From Leptasterias polaris (lineage: Eukaryota; Echinodermata; Asteroidea; Forcipulatida; Asteriidae): a DNA stretch of 64,000 nucleotides. Below, piece after piece: positions 23,838 to 35,797 of this stretch. Location: positions 2,480,001 through 2,544,000 of the forward strand of contig JAZGTN010000037.1 in assembly GCA_037783415.1 (NCBI GenBank), given 5' to 3'. Numbering within the stretch: the first letter of the stretch is position 1; every line of letters begins with the position of its first letter. Both the position numbers and the translations under genes were made by a program. The notes beneath the pieces are model-generated. The model was not told where the DNA came from and did not search any database. It saw nothing but the letters and a program-made list of their open reading frames with translations.

Positions 23838-24812
23838 TAAAGAGTCTTAAAGTGGCTGCTTTTATCAGTGTATACTACAGAGGAGTTGATAACCAAAGAG
23901 TCTTAAAGTGGCTGCTTTTATCAGTGTTTACTACAGAGGAGTTGATAACCAAAGAGTCTTAAAGTGGCTGCTTTAATCAGTGTATACTACAGAGGAGTTG
24001 ATAACCAAAGAGTCTTAAAGTGGCTGCTTTTATCAATTGTATACAACAGAGGAGCTGATAACCAAAGAGTCTTAAAGTGGCTGCTTTTATCAATTGCATA
24101 CAACAAAGGAGTTGATAACCAAAGAGTCTTAAAGTGGCTGCTTTTATCAGTGTATACTACAGAGGAATTGACAACCAAAGAGTCTTTCAGTGGCTGCTTT
24201 TATCAGTATATACTACAGAGGAGTTGATAACCAAAGAGTCTTAAAGTGGCTGCTTTTATCAATTGTGGCTGTTTTTATCAGTATATACTACAGAGGAGTT
24301 GATAACCAAAGAGTCTTAAAGTGGCTGCTTTAATCAGTGTATACTACAGAGGAGTTGAAAATCATCTTTTTAGGTGACATGGTTACCATCATTAAATAAA
24401 GCTTTTATTATTATTATTATTATTATTATATAACCACAGAGTCTTAAAGAGGCTGCTTTTATCAGTGCATACTACAGAGGAGTTGATAACCAAAGAGTTT
24501 TAAAGTGGCTGCTTTTATCAGTGTATACTACAGAGGAGTTGATAACCAAAGAGTCTTAAAGTGGCTGCTTTTATCAGTGTTTACTACAGAGGAGTTGATA
24601 ACCAAAGAGTCTTAAAGAGGCTGCTTTTATCAGTGCATACTACAGAGGAGTTGATAACCAAAGAGTTTTAAAGTGGCTGCTTTTATCAGTGTATACTACA
24701 GAGGAGTTGATAACCAAAGAGTCATAAAGTGGCTGCTTTAATCAGTGTTCAGTGTTTTTACTACAGAGGAGTTGATAACCAAAGAGTCCTTAAGGGACTG
24801 TTTTTATCAGCA
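23838..24812. repeat. Second 56-bp minisatellite array
   Basis: About 16 copies of the same unit as at 1-1516, more diverged. The array is interrupted near 24360-24440 by unrelated sequence and a (TTA)n microsatellite. A two-unit block (GAGGCTGC..GCATAC..GAGTTTTAAAG) is itself repeated at 24440 and 24615. Confidence 0.9.
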
Positions 24813-25722
24813 TTTACATTAGAGGATCATGTTTTTGACAAAATAACAACAAATTGTGTATGTTTGAGAAATTTTAGGCATGTTCATAATAGGCTTATTT
24901 CGAACGTGATGTCTTTTTATATGAAATAACAAAAATAAATAAACTATTTAGCTATCTTTATCTAATTTCGACAATCAAAATTCAACTGTTATTTATTGTG
25001 AGTCTTCAAATGATTTTCCTAGAAATAATTTCTAGAAGGATTGGTGCTGGTATGAACCCTATAGTGATTGTATTACCATAATAATAATCAACTTTTTGTC
25101 CAAGTATTTTTCAGTTATTTCTTAGGCACAACATATTTTTGTGCAGCAAAATACTGGCAATATAACTTAGCAATACCGTTGGTTTGAAAAATATAAATGA
25201 AGACACACAGTGAAGATCAGAGGTGACAGTGATTTTCTATTGTAAACCTTGACTGATTCTTCAAGCAGGCAAAGTTGGCATACCAAGTTGGTACTATGTT
25301 TCAACATAGGCATATTTTTCAGCACACACAGCCACTTGTTTTGTTTTTTCTTCTCCTTGTTTTATACAATGTGGTTCTATAATTTAATAGACTTTTAATA
25401 TGCATTTGGATGGAGATTGTTGTTTGCTTTTACCGTTTTGAAAAAAAGTTGTAGTATACCTGTGTGTTATTATGACTACTGTATTTTTTTTTTTTTTTTA
25501 CGGAGCCCCACTGACGGCCACAGTATGGTTGTCCATTATCTCATTGCTCCTTATATCGCCAGCACGATGTTTGTAATTGATTCAATTTCCTGTTTGGTTT
25601 TGAAGGTTTATATAATCCCAGACGGATTCTTTTATTAAGTTGGAAAGTTATTATTTTATATTTCAACGGTGACATCCACACACAGCCATTACTGCAAATC
25701 AAATAAACACCGAAAATCTTAC
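24813..25722. other. Spacer downstream of NLR copy 2
   Basis: AT-rich with a poly-T run near 25485. No gene recognised. Confidence 0.5.
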
Positions 25723-25905
25723 TACATGTGTTGGGTTCAATGGCTCAGAAATCTCTGTCAAAGCAACATTAAGGATAAACTGTTGCCCTTCCAGACAGTC
25801 AATCTTGGATTTACTGATGACCACTGCCTGTAGGCATTTCATGCAGAAAACAAACCCGTAATCCGTACATAGGTTGACAAGGACTGGATACAAATGTTGT
25901 AAGGT
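25723..25905 (-). CDS. Candidate 3' exon, copy A (unknown)
   Basis: A 183-nt open segment with a TGTGCTAG acceptor and a GTA|GTAAGA donor, in phase 0 at both ends, encoding text with LYPVLVNLCTDYGF and KCLQAVVISKSKIDCLEG. It is almost identical to 26948-27130. Together with the LRR block at 26096-26818 it forms a tandem duplication of the NLR 3' end. No domain recognised; it may be a tail exon spliced after the LRRs, or a fragment of another gene. Confidence 0.4.
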
Positions 25906-26095
25906 CTAGCACACATTGACCATTACTAGAAGATGTAAACCATCATCCAAGGATGAAAACAAAACACTGACAGAGGAATAAATACACTGGGGAATTATAA
26001 CACATGGCCAACACTAAAGTCAACTTGGATGTGACATGTGAACTCTAAACCTCTCCTTAGCAAAGTTTGAAATACTTCGTCTTTGGATCTTTTCC

Positions 26096-26818
26096 TTATT
26101 TTTGGATTTTCATCCAATTAAATTTCAGAGTTTTAATCATCGCTTGAGGTCTTTTTCGACTGCCCACCTCTGCATGTACAGTTAGAGTGGTATTATCCAT
26201 CCGGGCCTCATTGATGAGTCTTTTATCTTCCTCTGTCAATTTGCACATTCTCAAATCCACGCTCTTAATGTGTTTTAATCTCTTAAAATGAGTAGCCCAC
26301 AATGATGCAGAACCACCCAATGTTTCATTATCAGACAGATCCAGATAAACTAGGTTTGGCATGTCACTCAGTGACTCACAAATAGGGGCCATGTCTTCCC
26401 CTATCAGCTTGAAGAAACTCACTGTCAGACTCTCGAGCTGTTTCAATCTCTTCAAATGAGTAGCCCACAATGATGCAGAACCACCCAAAGTTTCATTCCA
26501 AGACACATCCAGATAAACTAGGTTTGACATGTCACTCAGTGACTCACAAATAGGGACCATGTCTTCCCCTATCAGACCGCAGTTGCTCAATGTCAGACCC
26601 TCGAGCTGTTTCAATCTCTTCAAATGAGTAGCCCACAATGATGCAGAGCCACTCAAGGTGTCATTCCCAGACAGATCCAGATAAACTAGGTTTGGCATGT
26701 CACTCAGTGACTCACAAATAGGGGCCATGTCTTCCCCTATCCGCATGAATGAAAATGTCAGATTCTTGAGTTGTTTTAATCTCTTCAAATGAGTTGCCCA
26801 CAATGATGCACCATCCAA
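26096..26818 (-). pseudogene. Detached LRR block of an NLR gene
   Basis: An open stretch with about four repeats of the NLR LRR module (GEDMAPICES, NLVYLDLS, SASLWATHLKRLKQL) and a C-terminal end like that of copy 1 (KLTEEDKRLINEAR). It lacks NACHT and starts abruptly inside a repeat. It lies downstream of the complete NLR of copy 2, so it is either a duplicated 3' end or an alternative LRR exon. Confidence 0.7.
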
Positions 26819-26947
26819 GGTTTTAATCCAGAACAGATAATCCCAGACTGATTCTTTTATTAAGTTGGAAAGTTATTATTTTATATTTCAACGGTGACAT
26901 CCACACACAGCCATTACTGCAAATCAAATAAACACTGAAAAACTTAC

Positions 26948-27130
26948 TACATGTGTTGGGTTCAATGGCTCAGAAATCTCTGTCAAAGCAACATTAAGGA
27001 TAAACTGTTGCCCTTCCAGACAGTCAATCTTGGATTTACTGATGACCACTGCCTGTAGGCATTTCATGCAGAAAACAAACACGTAATCCGTACATAGGTT
27101 GACAAGGACTGGATACAAATGTTGTAAGGT
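26948..27130 (-). CDS. Candidate 3' exon, copy B (unknown)
   Basis: Same 183-nt segment and splice borders as 25723-25905, with one or two residue changes. It lies about 250 nt downstream of the stop codon of the main NACHT-LRR exon. The reading frame and splice sites are preserved in both copies, which hints at use, but no upstream donor that would bypass the stop was identified. Confidence 0.4.
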
Positions 27131-27382
27131 CTAGCACACATTGACCATTACTAGAAGATGTAAACAATCATCCAAGGATGAAAACAAAACACTGACAGAG
27201 GAATAAATACACTGGGGAATTATAACACATGGCCATACACTAAAGTCAACTTGGATGTGACATGTGAACTCTAAACCTCTCCTTAGCAAAGTTTGAAATA
27301 CTTCGTCTTTGGATCTTTTCTTATAACTATTTCGATTGTCATCCAATTCAATCTCTGAGTTTGAATCATCACCTGAGGTCTT

Positions 27383-29694
27383 TTATTGGATATCTACAAA
27401 TAGAGTGGTAATATCCATCCGCGCCTCCTTGATGAGTCTTATATCTTCCTCTGTAAAAGCGCACACTTTCAAATCCAGTATCTTGAGCTGTTTTAATCTC
27501 TTCAAATGAGTAGCCCACAATGATGCAGAGCCCCTCAAGGACACATTATCAGACAGACTCAGATAAACTAGGTTTGGCATGTCACTCAGTAACTCACAAA
27601 TAGGGGCCATGTCTTCCCCTATCAGCTTGCAGAAACCCAATGTCAGACTCTCGAGCTGTTTCAATCTCTTCAAATGAGTAGCCCACAATGATGCAGAGCC
27701 ACTCAAGGTGTTATTCCCAAACAGATCCAGAAAACCTAGGTTTGGCATGTCACTCAGTGACTCACAAATAGGGGCCATGTCTTCCCCTACCAGCATGCAG
27801 CTGCTCAATATCAGACTCTTGAGCTGTTTTAATCTCTTCAAATGAGTAGCCCACAATAATGCAGAGCCACTCAAGGTGTCATTCGCAGACAGATCCAGAT
27901 AAACTAAGTTTGACATGTCACTCAGTGACTCACAAATAGGGGCCATGTCTTCCCCTATCAGCTTGCAGAAACACAATGTCAGATTCTTGAGTTGTTTTAA
28001 TCTCTTCAAATGAGTAGCCCACAATAATGCAGAGCCACTCAAGGTGTCATTCCAAGACAGATCCAGATTAGAAATATTAGTCATTTTAGTAAGACAATCT
28101 GCTAAATCACCACCAAACCTCTGCATGTCACAACTTTTAATGGAAAGATGATTTACACAGGAAAGGTAGGTCCTATCCTTGGTCTTTTCCTGATCCGCAA
28201 TAATATTCTTCAGTAAGTAAAAAAAGGAGTTCAAACAATCACAATTCCAGTTGGCTATTATTATTTCTGTGCTCACAACTGCATTGATGAAAATCTCTGG
28301 TGGTAAACTCTTGGACTGACTCTCAAAGTAACAAATAAGACCCAACCTTGGATCCTGATTATTCTGAATTGCCCGTAAGACTTGATTTGTACATCCCTCA
28401 TTGTCACCACAACAAAACCTCAACAGATACTCATATGGAGAAGGATACTGTCTTGTTGCACAACAAACCTGAACAAGGGTGCTATTAAATTCAGCTGTGT
28501 TTATAACACTTTGCCAAAACATTGCAGCACAGAATTCCAAGAACGTTTTGTGTATAAAATACACATTGTTATGAATGTCTAACCCCTTGAAGATCCCCTC
28601 GCTAGTGAGAACACCTGCACTTAGTGCTGCATCGAATGCTTCCATGTCAAAATCAAAATCTTTTTCTGTAAAGGAAAGAGACTGATTGGTAGAAATCAGA
28701 CCATGTAGAGCAACCTTTCCAATTGAAATCAATATTTGTGATATTGCATCTCGTGACAAGTCTTTTGCTTTTCGTCTGAATATGTATCTCAATGCCTTAG
28801 TGTATAGTCGAGTCATTGTGTCTGGGAGTTTTCCAGACCCTCTCCAGAGCAAGCACATCAAAAGCAGCAACATTGGACTCTTTGCCAAATCAGACAAGAC
28901 TTCTGAAGATCGTATCTCCTCTATCAGCTTACTTACTTTGTCGGGGTCTTCAGGGAAAAATTTAGCTATATACTCCTCAATATCAGAATCTGAAAACCCC
29001 TCAATTTCCACATTAGTGAAAGGCTTTTCAACCAATGATGAGCTGACTAGTTTGTCAAGGGAAGGACGAGATGTAATAACTACCCACCATTCTTTGCCCT
29101 GCTTTCGATTAAGAGCCATCAGAATTGATCCAAATGAGGACTTGTTTCGCGTAGTGGTTTGAAATTCATCAAATCCATCCAAGAGAATCAAAACTTTGTC
29201 TTGGTTCTTGTCAATAAACCTTGTTAAATCAGACCTATTTACAGTTTTGTCTAAGAGCTGCTCAAAGATAGCATCAATAAGGTCTGAAGTTTCTGTCAGT
29301 GCACGCATTTTTAAAACAAAAACTAGTTCAAACCTTTTGAGTATCTCACTCTTACCAGTTGCCCAATCATAAGCAATTTTGTCAATAAGGGTCGTCTTTC
29401 CAAGACCTGCCGATCCACTAATAACAATACGTTTGATTGATCTGCCCTCTCTTGTTTTTAAATGGAATACATCTTCATATGATTCCATTTGTTTTTTCTC
29501 TTTCACAATTTTTCCTCTCACGTCAACTTGTTCAGCTAAAACAAGCTTAGTGTAGATGTCCATTATGTGTATCTGATCATCATCAACCCATGGGAGCATC
29601 TGAACATAGCTACCTGTGTTCTCGTACCTTTCCTTCAATGCCTCTTTAGCTTCATCTGCAACAGTTTGAGCTGGATGATTAGGGTCCGGTGTTC
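27383..29694 (-). CDS. NACHT-LRR exon of UBL-NLR gene (copy 2, intact)
   Basis: This is the terminal visible exon of the intact NLR gene: 769 codons plus stop, entered in phase 1 through a CCCATTAG acceptor (G+GA = Gly, then TPDPNHPAQ). Order: a helical lead-in; P-loop GSAGLGKTT (about 29390-29416); Walker B ILLDGFDEF (about 29165-29195); NACHT helical and winged-helix regions with LSDLAKSPMLLLLMCLLW and YFIHKTFLEFCAA; then about five double LRR modules of ~56 residues with GEDMAPICES and SASLWATHLKRLKQLK. It is presumably a cytosolic sensor that oligomerises through NACHT on ligand perception. The LRR modules are strikingly alike at the DNA level, suggesting recent duplication or conversion. 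Upstream exons 33807, 34894, 35692, 36959 and 37680 join it without frame conflict. Confidence 0.9.
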
Positions 29695-30274
29695 CTAATG
29701 GGCGATAGGAGAAGGAAAACAAATCAGCACGTATCAACAATGTAGATTGGTGATTTTCTGATATTTCATTAGTTTTAATTTCAAGTTTTAATAATATAGT
29801 TCAATAGACCCTTCCAATGAAATATGTAAATTGCACATCACAGGAGTGCACTAACACTTTGGTTGGCAAAATGATGGAACATCGTGCCTTTTTGTTTGGG
29901 GCTGATGGTGGCGTGACGCAGACGCATTTGAGCGTCTGCTTAGTGCACCTCTCTGGCGTTTGCCAACCTATAGTGTCTGTACGCATGGGTGAATGTAATT
30001 AGCATATTTCATGGGAAGGGTCTATTAATTGGTACTTTATTTGTTTGTGTCTTGCCCTCGATGCATGATGTATCACCAATCAGTTATCATACATGAAATT
30101 ATAACTACATTTTGTATGTAAGTCATAAGTTTAGTATGTAGTAACAAAAAAGTGAAAATTCAAACTTAACAGACAACAAACATAACTTTCTTTGTTTCTT
30201 TTCAAATCAGTGATTTCTGGTAAGGTTGACATGTTGGCAAGTGTATTATTTGGATTCATAGCCAATGTGACACC

Positions 30275-30425
30275 TAGTGTGGCATTCAGTGTGGCAGCCA
30301 CTGATGTAGCATCCAGTGTAGCAGCCTGCAGAGTTGCAGCAAGTGTGGCAGCCAGTGTGGGCAGCCTACAGAGTGGCAGCAAGTATGGAAGCCTGTGTGG
30401 CAGCCTGTGTGGCAGCCAGTGTGAA
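30275..30425. repeat. Diverged GTGTGGCAGCC-type repeats
   Basis: Copy-2 counterpart of the 12-bp minisatellite at 4479. The words GTGTGGCAGCC recur irregularly with insertions, i.e. the non-homogenised state. Confidence 0.7.
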
Positions 30426-30999
30426 ACCATGTTCAGTGTGATCTCTGGTGGCAGAATATTGCATTCAAATTGCCATCCTGTGTGAACAAGAACCCCCTTC
30501 CCGTATGCATGCAAAGCTCATCCTGAACAAAGTGATTTCACTGCTCAGAATAAATACTATATCACACCCTGCCATCAAGGAAAACCTGAATGTAACATTC
30601 CAGCACCATTTCACCTGGAGCCACATATCTTAAAATGACAATTTATTGATTAATACAGAGGGGCCTATACCACAATACTTGCATTTTGCATTTTTACAAA
30701 GAGCCACACCCCCCCCCCCCAAATACATGTCATACGTTGCAAGAGAACAGTGTAAATGTAGGGAAAATCTTTGTTCTTGTTTCACAAAGAGCCACTAAAG
30801 CCAGTGTGCACGTGATCACATGACAGAAGCGCCCCTTTCCTAATGTAAACACACATTTTTCACTTGAGGGTATATTAGACATATTTCTAATAAATATGGT
30901 AATAGCCAATATAATTTAAAGAAATTAAAGTTACTCCATTGAGAAGTCAAACTTAGAGATTTAGAACAATAAGGTTTCCCCTCTGTCTCTCCTTCCCCT

Positions 31000-31085
31000 T
31001 AAGGTTTTGGTTTCAGTCTTGGTCACGGGAGATGAGGTCTCGGTGTCAGTCCAGGTCTGGGACTTCAAGGTCTTGACTACAATAC
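31000..31085. mobile_element. Decayed CAGTGTTGT-family element
   Basis: Runs of GTCTTGG, GGTCTCGGTGTCAG, CCAGGTCTGGGACTTC and a TTGACTACAATACTG end recall the MITE at 22036, but no left end or target duplication remains. Confidence 0.45.
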
Positions 31086-31464
31086 TGTCACATCTTAAGT
31101 TTTTGAATGGTGTTTTGCCAAAATCTGTGGTTGTTTGTAATTGTGATGGAAGTTTGGGTGAAAGTCTTGCAGCAGCTGAAGTTCAAAGATTACATTAAAA
31201 AATACTGTTCAAAATTTGTTTTCTGTTGTTCAACCTTTTACAGTAATGTAAAAGGCCTACTTTTAGATGCTATTAATCATAAAATGGTAATCTTTCAAGC
31301 CATGAGGTTAGTTGGTTTAAGGTTTCACGTTTGTACTTGTAATGAGTTGTGTAACAACTGTTACACTCTGAACGACATTTTGACTTTAGGTAAAATGAGG
31401 TTCCCCAACTGACAAGTATGACGTTGGTTTGAGTGAACTTCATGTTTTGTTTCGATACATGCAT

Positions 31465-31508
31465 TTCAATACAAAAACAAGTTCAAACCTTCTTAGTATC
31501 TCACTATC
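31465..31508 (-). pseudogene. Fragment of a NACHT exon
   Basis: AAAAACAAGTTCAAACC followed by AGTATCTCACT closely matches the segment of the NACHT exon just after the P-loop (compare 29318-29352). It is cut by the GACTCG-rich insert that follows. Probably part of the same fossil exon as 33030-33236. Confidence 0.55.
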
Positions 31509-31855
31509 GTTGACTCGTGATTTGGACAATCCGGTCAGACTAATTTTTATGACTCAGACTTGACTTGGTGAATGACTCAGACTCACACATCTTGACTCAG
31601 ACTTTGGACTCAGACTCGATATTTGTGACTCAGTGTGACTCGATGTTTGTGACTTGATGTTTGAGACTCGTTATTTGTGACTCAATATTTGTGGCTCGTT
31701 ATTCGTGACTCGATGTTTGTGACTCGATGCTTGTGACTCGATGCTTGTGACTCGATAATTGTAACTCGATATTTGTGACTCATTATTGTGACTTGATGTT
31801 TGTGACTCAATGTTTGTGACTTGATGTTTGTGACACGTTAATTGTCACTCAGGAC
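31509..31855. repeat. Degenerate GTGACTCGATGTTT array
   Basis: About twenty copies of a 14-18 nt word (TTTGTGACTCGATG and variants). It belongs in style to the GACTTG/GACTCG cores of the CAGTGTTGT elements; clear ends are not visible. Confidence 0.65.
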
Positions 31856-32104
31856 TTTCCAACCTGCCTCCTACTCTATATAGTACATCATAAGTTTTGG
31901 GACTTAAAAAAACACATTTTGTTGTTGTGTATATAATGCGGTTTTTGAAAGGGGTTTTTATTTCAAGAACAAAACATTCGATCTCAATTTACACAGTTAC
32001 TTAAACGATTTTTGTTTTAATGGGAATGCTATTCAAACTTGTTTATGTGTTTGTTTATCATTTAAATGTATTTTTTATGTTTTAACTCTTCTGTTTTTTT
32101 CGTA

Positions 32105-32251
32105 GTAATCGCTAAAAAAACAAGGCCCCAACCTCAAGGTTTTGAAAAACTAAAAAAACGTCTACCATTGATGGTGCGCGACTGTGGTCTGAGTCCATCA
32201 GTTTATGTGTGGGAGTTAGATTTGCGTGAACAAATCAAACACCGGGATTGA
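32105..32251 (+). other. Possible plus-strand exon, unknown product
   Basis: After a TTTTTTTCGTAG acceptor-like site there is an open, codon-like stretch (VIAKKTRPQPQGFEKLKKR, then VYVWELDLREQIKH) ending in TGA at 32251. The aligned copy-1 region (about 4690-4760) keeps only part of it. No family recognised. Confidence 0.3.
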
Positions 32252-33029
32252 TAGTTTTCAAAAGAAATTTGTTAAATAAATTGCTTTTACAAAGTTTCTT
32301 GGGTGCTGGAATAATACGCCATCATTCTCTGGCATTGGTGGATTTTCGGCGACTAAATCGAAATCCGCAGAGGCACAGTTCCCTTGATTTTGTATGCGGG
32401 TGGGGGGGGGGGGGGGGGGGAGTGGTCGTTTTGACCGTTGACAACACTTGATAATAACAATTTGCAGCACTCATTTCACAGATGACTAGGAATGATTTGT
32501 CCCAGCCAAGCTTGCTGCAATAATTTGGGTATCAGTGTGTCATTTGCCCACCTGTCCATCTGTTTCAGGGCAGGTACAACTCAGCTGTCTATCCTGTAAA
32601 AATTAACTGTATTCACTAAAGCCTGTTTTTGTTATTTTATAGTTTACTTGAAGCCAAACTTTTACTTGAATGAAAGTCCTTTTTGATAATACTGTCGACA
32701 GTAAAGCCCAAGACAGCGACCAGTGTGTTTCTGGCATCTCTTGCTTGTTGGATATGCTTCGAAAAGTATACCACTTATTCATTTGTTTATATAATTTTGT
32801 TTATCAATACAAATTTATTGAAAAGGTCTTTCCACTGATATGCGTTACTATTTGTTATGAATGCATTACACTTCATACTGTTTATCCTGTGAATATTCCA
32901 GTATTAGATGCAAAGAAAATGGGAGCTTACTACATCTGTATTACTATTTATTAGCCAGTCGATCTTGGTTTCGCTCTCGTTAACATCAGCTTCATTGTCG
33001 GGTGCTAATGTTTCCACATGCAAGTGGCT

Positions 33030-33236
33030 CTAATTTAGTGTAATTCTCGTTAATACATTCACTGCGTTTTCAACATGTTCAAGTAAAACAAGCTTATCAT
33101 AATAGATGTCCATTTTGTAAGTCTTGAGATAATCTAAATTATTAGCTACCTGTAGTCATGTCTGTTTGCTTCAATGCATCTGCAATAGCTTGAGCTTGAG
33201 CTTGAGGATTGGGGTGGGGCGTTCCTGTTAAGAGGT
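33030..33236 (-). pseudogene. Fossil 5' part of a NACHT exon (copy 2)
   Basis: Same relic as at 5870-6117, with the same order of recognisable NACHT-exon words. Not translatable. Confidence 0.65.
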
Positions 33237-33806
33237 AATAAACAAGAGTCAGCACACACACAAAATGTCTTCAACTTATTCCTTAACTGCATAAAACATA
33301 ATATTTCATTTCTTAACCTCAAAGTGGCTATGCTTTTCTGTAAAGTAAAAGTTTCTATACATCCGCACGAGTTGCTTGAATTTTTCCTGAGTTTTCAGTT
33401 AATTGGATAATACAAAATAAATTATATATTTGTTATTAATTGTTTTTTGTTTGTATTTCTTTTTATTTAAAATGTATAACAAAAATGGGGAGGGGAATGG
33501 GTGCTTGTTTTCTTAAATTTAAATGAGGGTCATTTTGGCAAATATGTAAAACTACCTCAACTATCATATTATGTTGCTGAATTGTGTCATGCCAAGACAC
33601 TATGAAAGTTTGCACCTGTTAGGGGAGTTTGGGTGAGAGCCCCTGCAATTGGCTAAGGCTGTTTTTTCCGAGATTATTTGAAATTATTCAACATTTGTTT
33701 CTGTTCTTCAGCCTCAAGTCAAGTAATTTATTACATGGTCAATTAGGGCAAACTAGTTGCTTGAATGTTTTACTTTTGTACTAATAAGTAATATTGTATA
33801 ACACAC

Positions 33807-33980
33807 CTGGTGGTAGAATTACATTTACATGAGTGATGGTTGTTCCAGAAGAAGGACCTGTAATGACAACATTACGATCCCCTTTCACTGCTGCCTGTGA
33901 TTGAAGATGACATGATAATGTCTGCACATCTGATGACTGTGAACTCATGGCTTGGTTTTGGTGAATTGCAGGAACAATAT
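33807..33980 (-). CDS. Short conserved exon of UBL-NLR (copy 2)
   Basis: A 174-nt exon with a CTTTTACTAG acceptor and a CCACCAG|GTGTG donor, entering in phase 1 (G+AT = Asp) and leaving in phase 1. It encodes AIHQNQAMSSQSSDVQ.. then AVKGDRNVVITGPSSGTTI and HVNV, a glycine/beta-strand-rich piece of a type often found between effector and NACHT regions. Frame is continuous with both neighbours. Confidence 0.75.
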
Positions 33981-34893
33981 CTAGTAAAAGAAAAGGAAAA
34001 AAGCAAAATACGTTTTAAAACATTTAGATACACGTTTCAAAACTTGATGATTACACCAAAGTAATTTTCTGATTAATTGTACCTCGTCCACATTGCATCT
34101 CATCTGTTTCAATAAGAAAATAAAAGAATAGACAACAGTTGGTCTTAGGTTTCTGTGCCACAAGGGACCAAGCCGAAGGCAAGGTTCTTTATGGCACAGC
34201 CACAACCCTGCAAGGTTTTAAACGGCCATTTAAGACTGAGTCACTACTGTTTTATTCCCATTCATAAATGGCCATTTTGTTGAAAGCGTAATACTGTTTC
34301 TGTAATACCTTTCTGTAAATGTTCAGTTCCTGTCACAACCTATCATGGCTCCTCTTCAAAAAGGGTCAAATTGCATGCGACATTGAATGGTTGGGCGTAT
34401 GAGCGCGTAACAGCTTTTACATTGAGTACCAGTATTAATTGCCGACGCTACGTGTAAATAGTGCTCCTTATTTATCATGTTTATATCACACATTTGAACA
34501 TGACCATGTGATCTCTTCTCGACCAATCAGATGTGGTTCAACTGAGGTATTTACACACATTCAAACATCAGCAATCAAGTACAATCAAACCTACTGTGTT
34601 GGAGTAGTCCAACAATTATGTAACATGGTTAACTCCACATGGAGGAAAATGCTAATTTTGAACAACTTTTTCCTGGTATTTTACCTTAAATAGATTTTCA
34701 TGAACTTGAAAACATATATTTTTAGCAGAAAATGTTGGCAAAAAGTAATTGTGATGGTTTTACATTTCAAACTTGAGTAAGGTAGAGTGCACCGTAATGT
34801 TTGTAGTACAACGTATTGAAGTACATGAATTATGAGGTAGTAAGTTTATGATGATAACTAATAACACATTTATAAGTGCTCATTGATCTGTAC

Positions 34894-35238
34894 CTTTACT
34901 GCTACAGTTTGAAGTTATCTCATTGATGTTTCCTGCTGCAGAAGACGCACTCTGATGAGGTTTGGGTTCCTCCAGCAAATGAACCGAGGCACTCTGATGA
35001 GGTTTTGATTTTTCTTGAGATTGAAGCTTCATTTGTTTTTTCGTTCCTCTTGGGTTCTTAGGAATGGCCCCTGTGCCAGGAGGAGTTCTCTGAACCTGGA
35101 CAGCACAAGTTGAAGTACCCGGGATGTCATCAACAGTAGAAGAAGTCCCCATCGACTCACTGAGATCCTTTTCCTTCGACTCTGAGGAACTCTCTCGCTC
35201 ATCTTGTGTCTTGACTTTTGTTGTTAATATTCCCTGCT
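34894..35238 (-). CDS. Linker exon of UBL-NLR (copy 2)
   Basis: A 345-nt exon with a TTTACAG acceptor and an AAAG|GTACAG donor. It enters in phase 1 from the UBL exon and stays open. It is rich in Ser, Glu, Gln, Lys and Pro (DERESSSESKEKDLSES, TGAIPKNPRGTKKQMKLQ, two PHQSAS motifs), so it is probably a flexible linker between UBL and NACHT. Confidence 0.75.
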
Positions 35239-35691
35239 CTGTAAATCAAGAAGAATATTTTCCCACCATGTTAGTGTAATGAAAGCAGGATAGCTTAAGG
35301 ACACGTTTTATATTTTCTGTACTTCTTTACACATAACTAACTACTTAAACAGTATGGTATTAAAATGTTAAAGCAGTAGATGAATGATGCTTGGCTTGCT
35401 GGGCTGCCAAATCCTGGGTGAAACATTGCAGTAAAACCAACTTCCCTCACAATGAATTACTATTTAACTTATGACTATTTCTGCTTCCTTGTACCACACG
35501 TCCATTGGATGAACCTCAAGCTTTCTATTTCATTACCTCTTTGGTTACCTTTATTAGCAATCCGACTTTCCATAACTTGGGTTTATTGAACCACCTGTCA
35601 ATCCAATGACTTGGCATAAATCTGAATTGCTGAGTTCCAAGAATCTTAAGGGACAGAACAATATAAATGTTTCGAGAGAGCTCACACTTAC

Positions 35692-35797
35692 CAGATTTCC
35701 GCTTTCTTCCACCGCCCATCAACCCAGCAACTTGACGTATCTCTAGGTTGGTGTCTTGCTGAATGCCAAGGACCATCAGGGACTGTGTGTCACAAAG
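35692..35797 (-). CDS. UBL domain, second half (copy 2)
   Basis: A 106-nt exon with a GGTTAACACAG acceptor and a CTG|GTAAGT donor. It encodes LCDTQSLMVLGIQQDTNLE then QVAGLMGGG and RKRKS. By comparison with ubiquitin it supplies the beta-5 strand and a C-terminus with glycines at the place of ubiquitin's Gly75-Gly76, but the protein continues rather than ending there. Confidence 0.8.
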
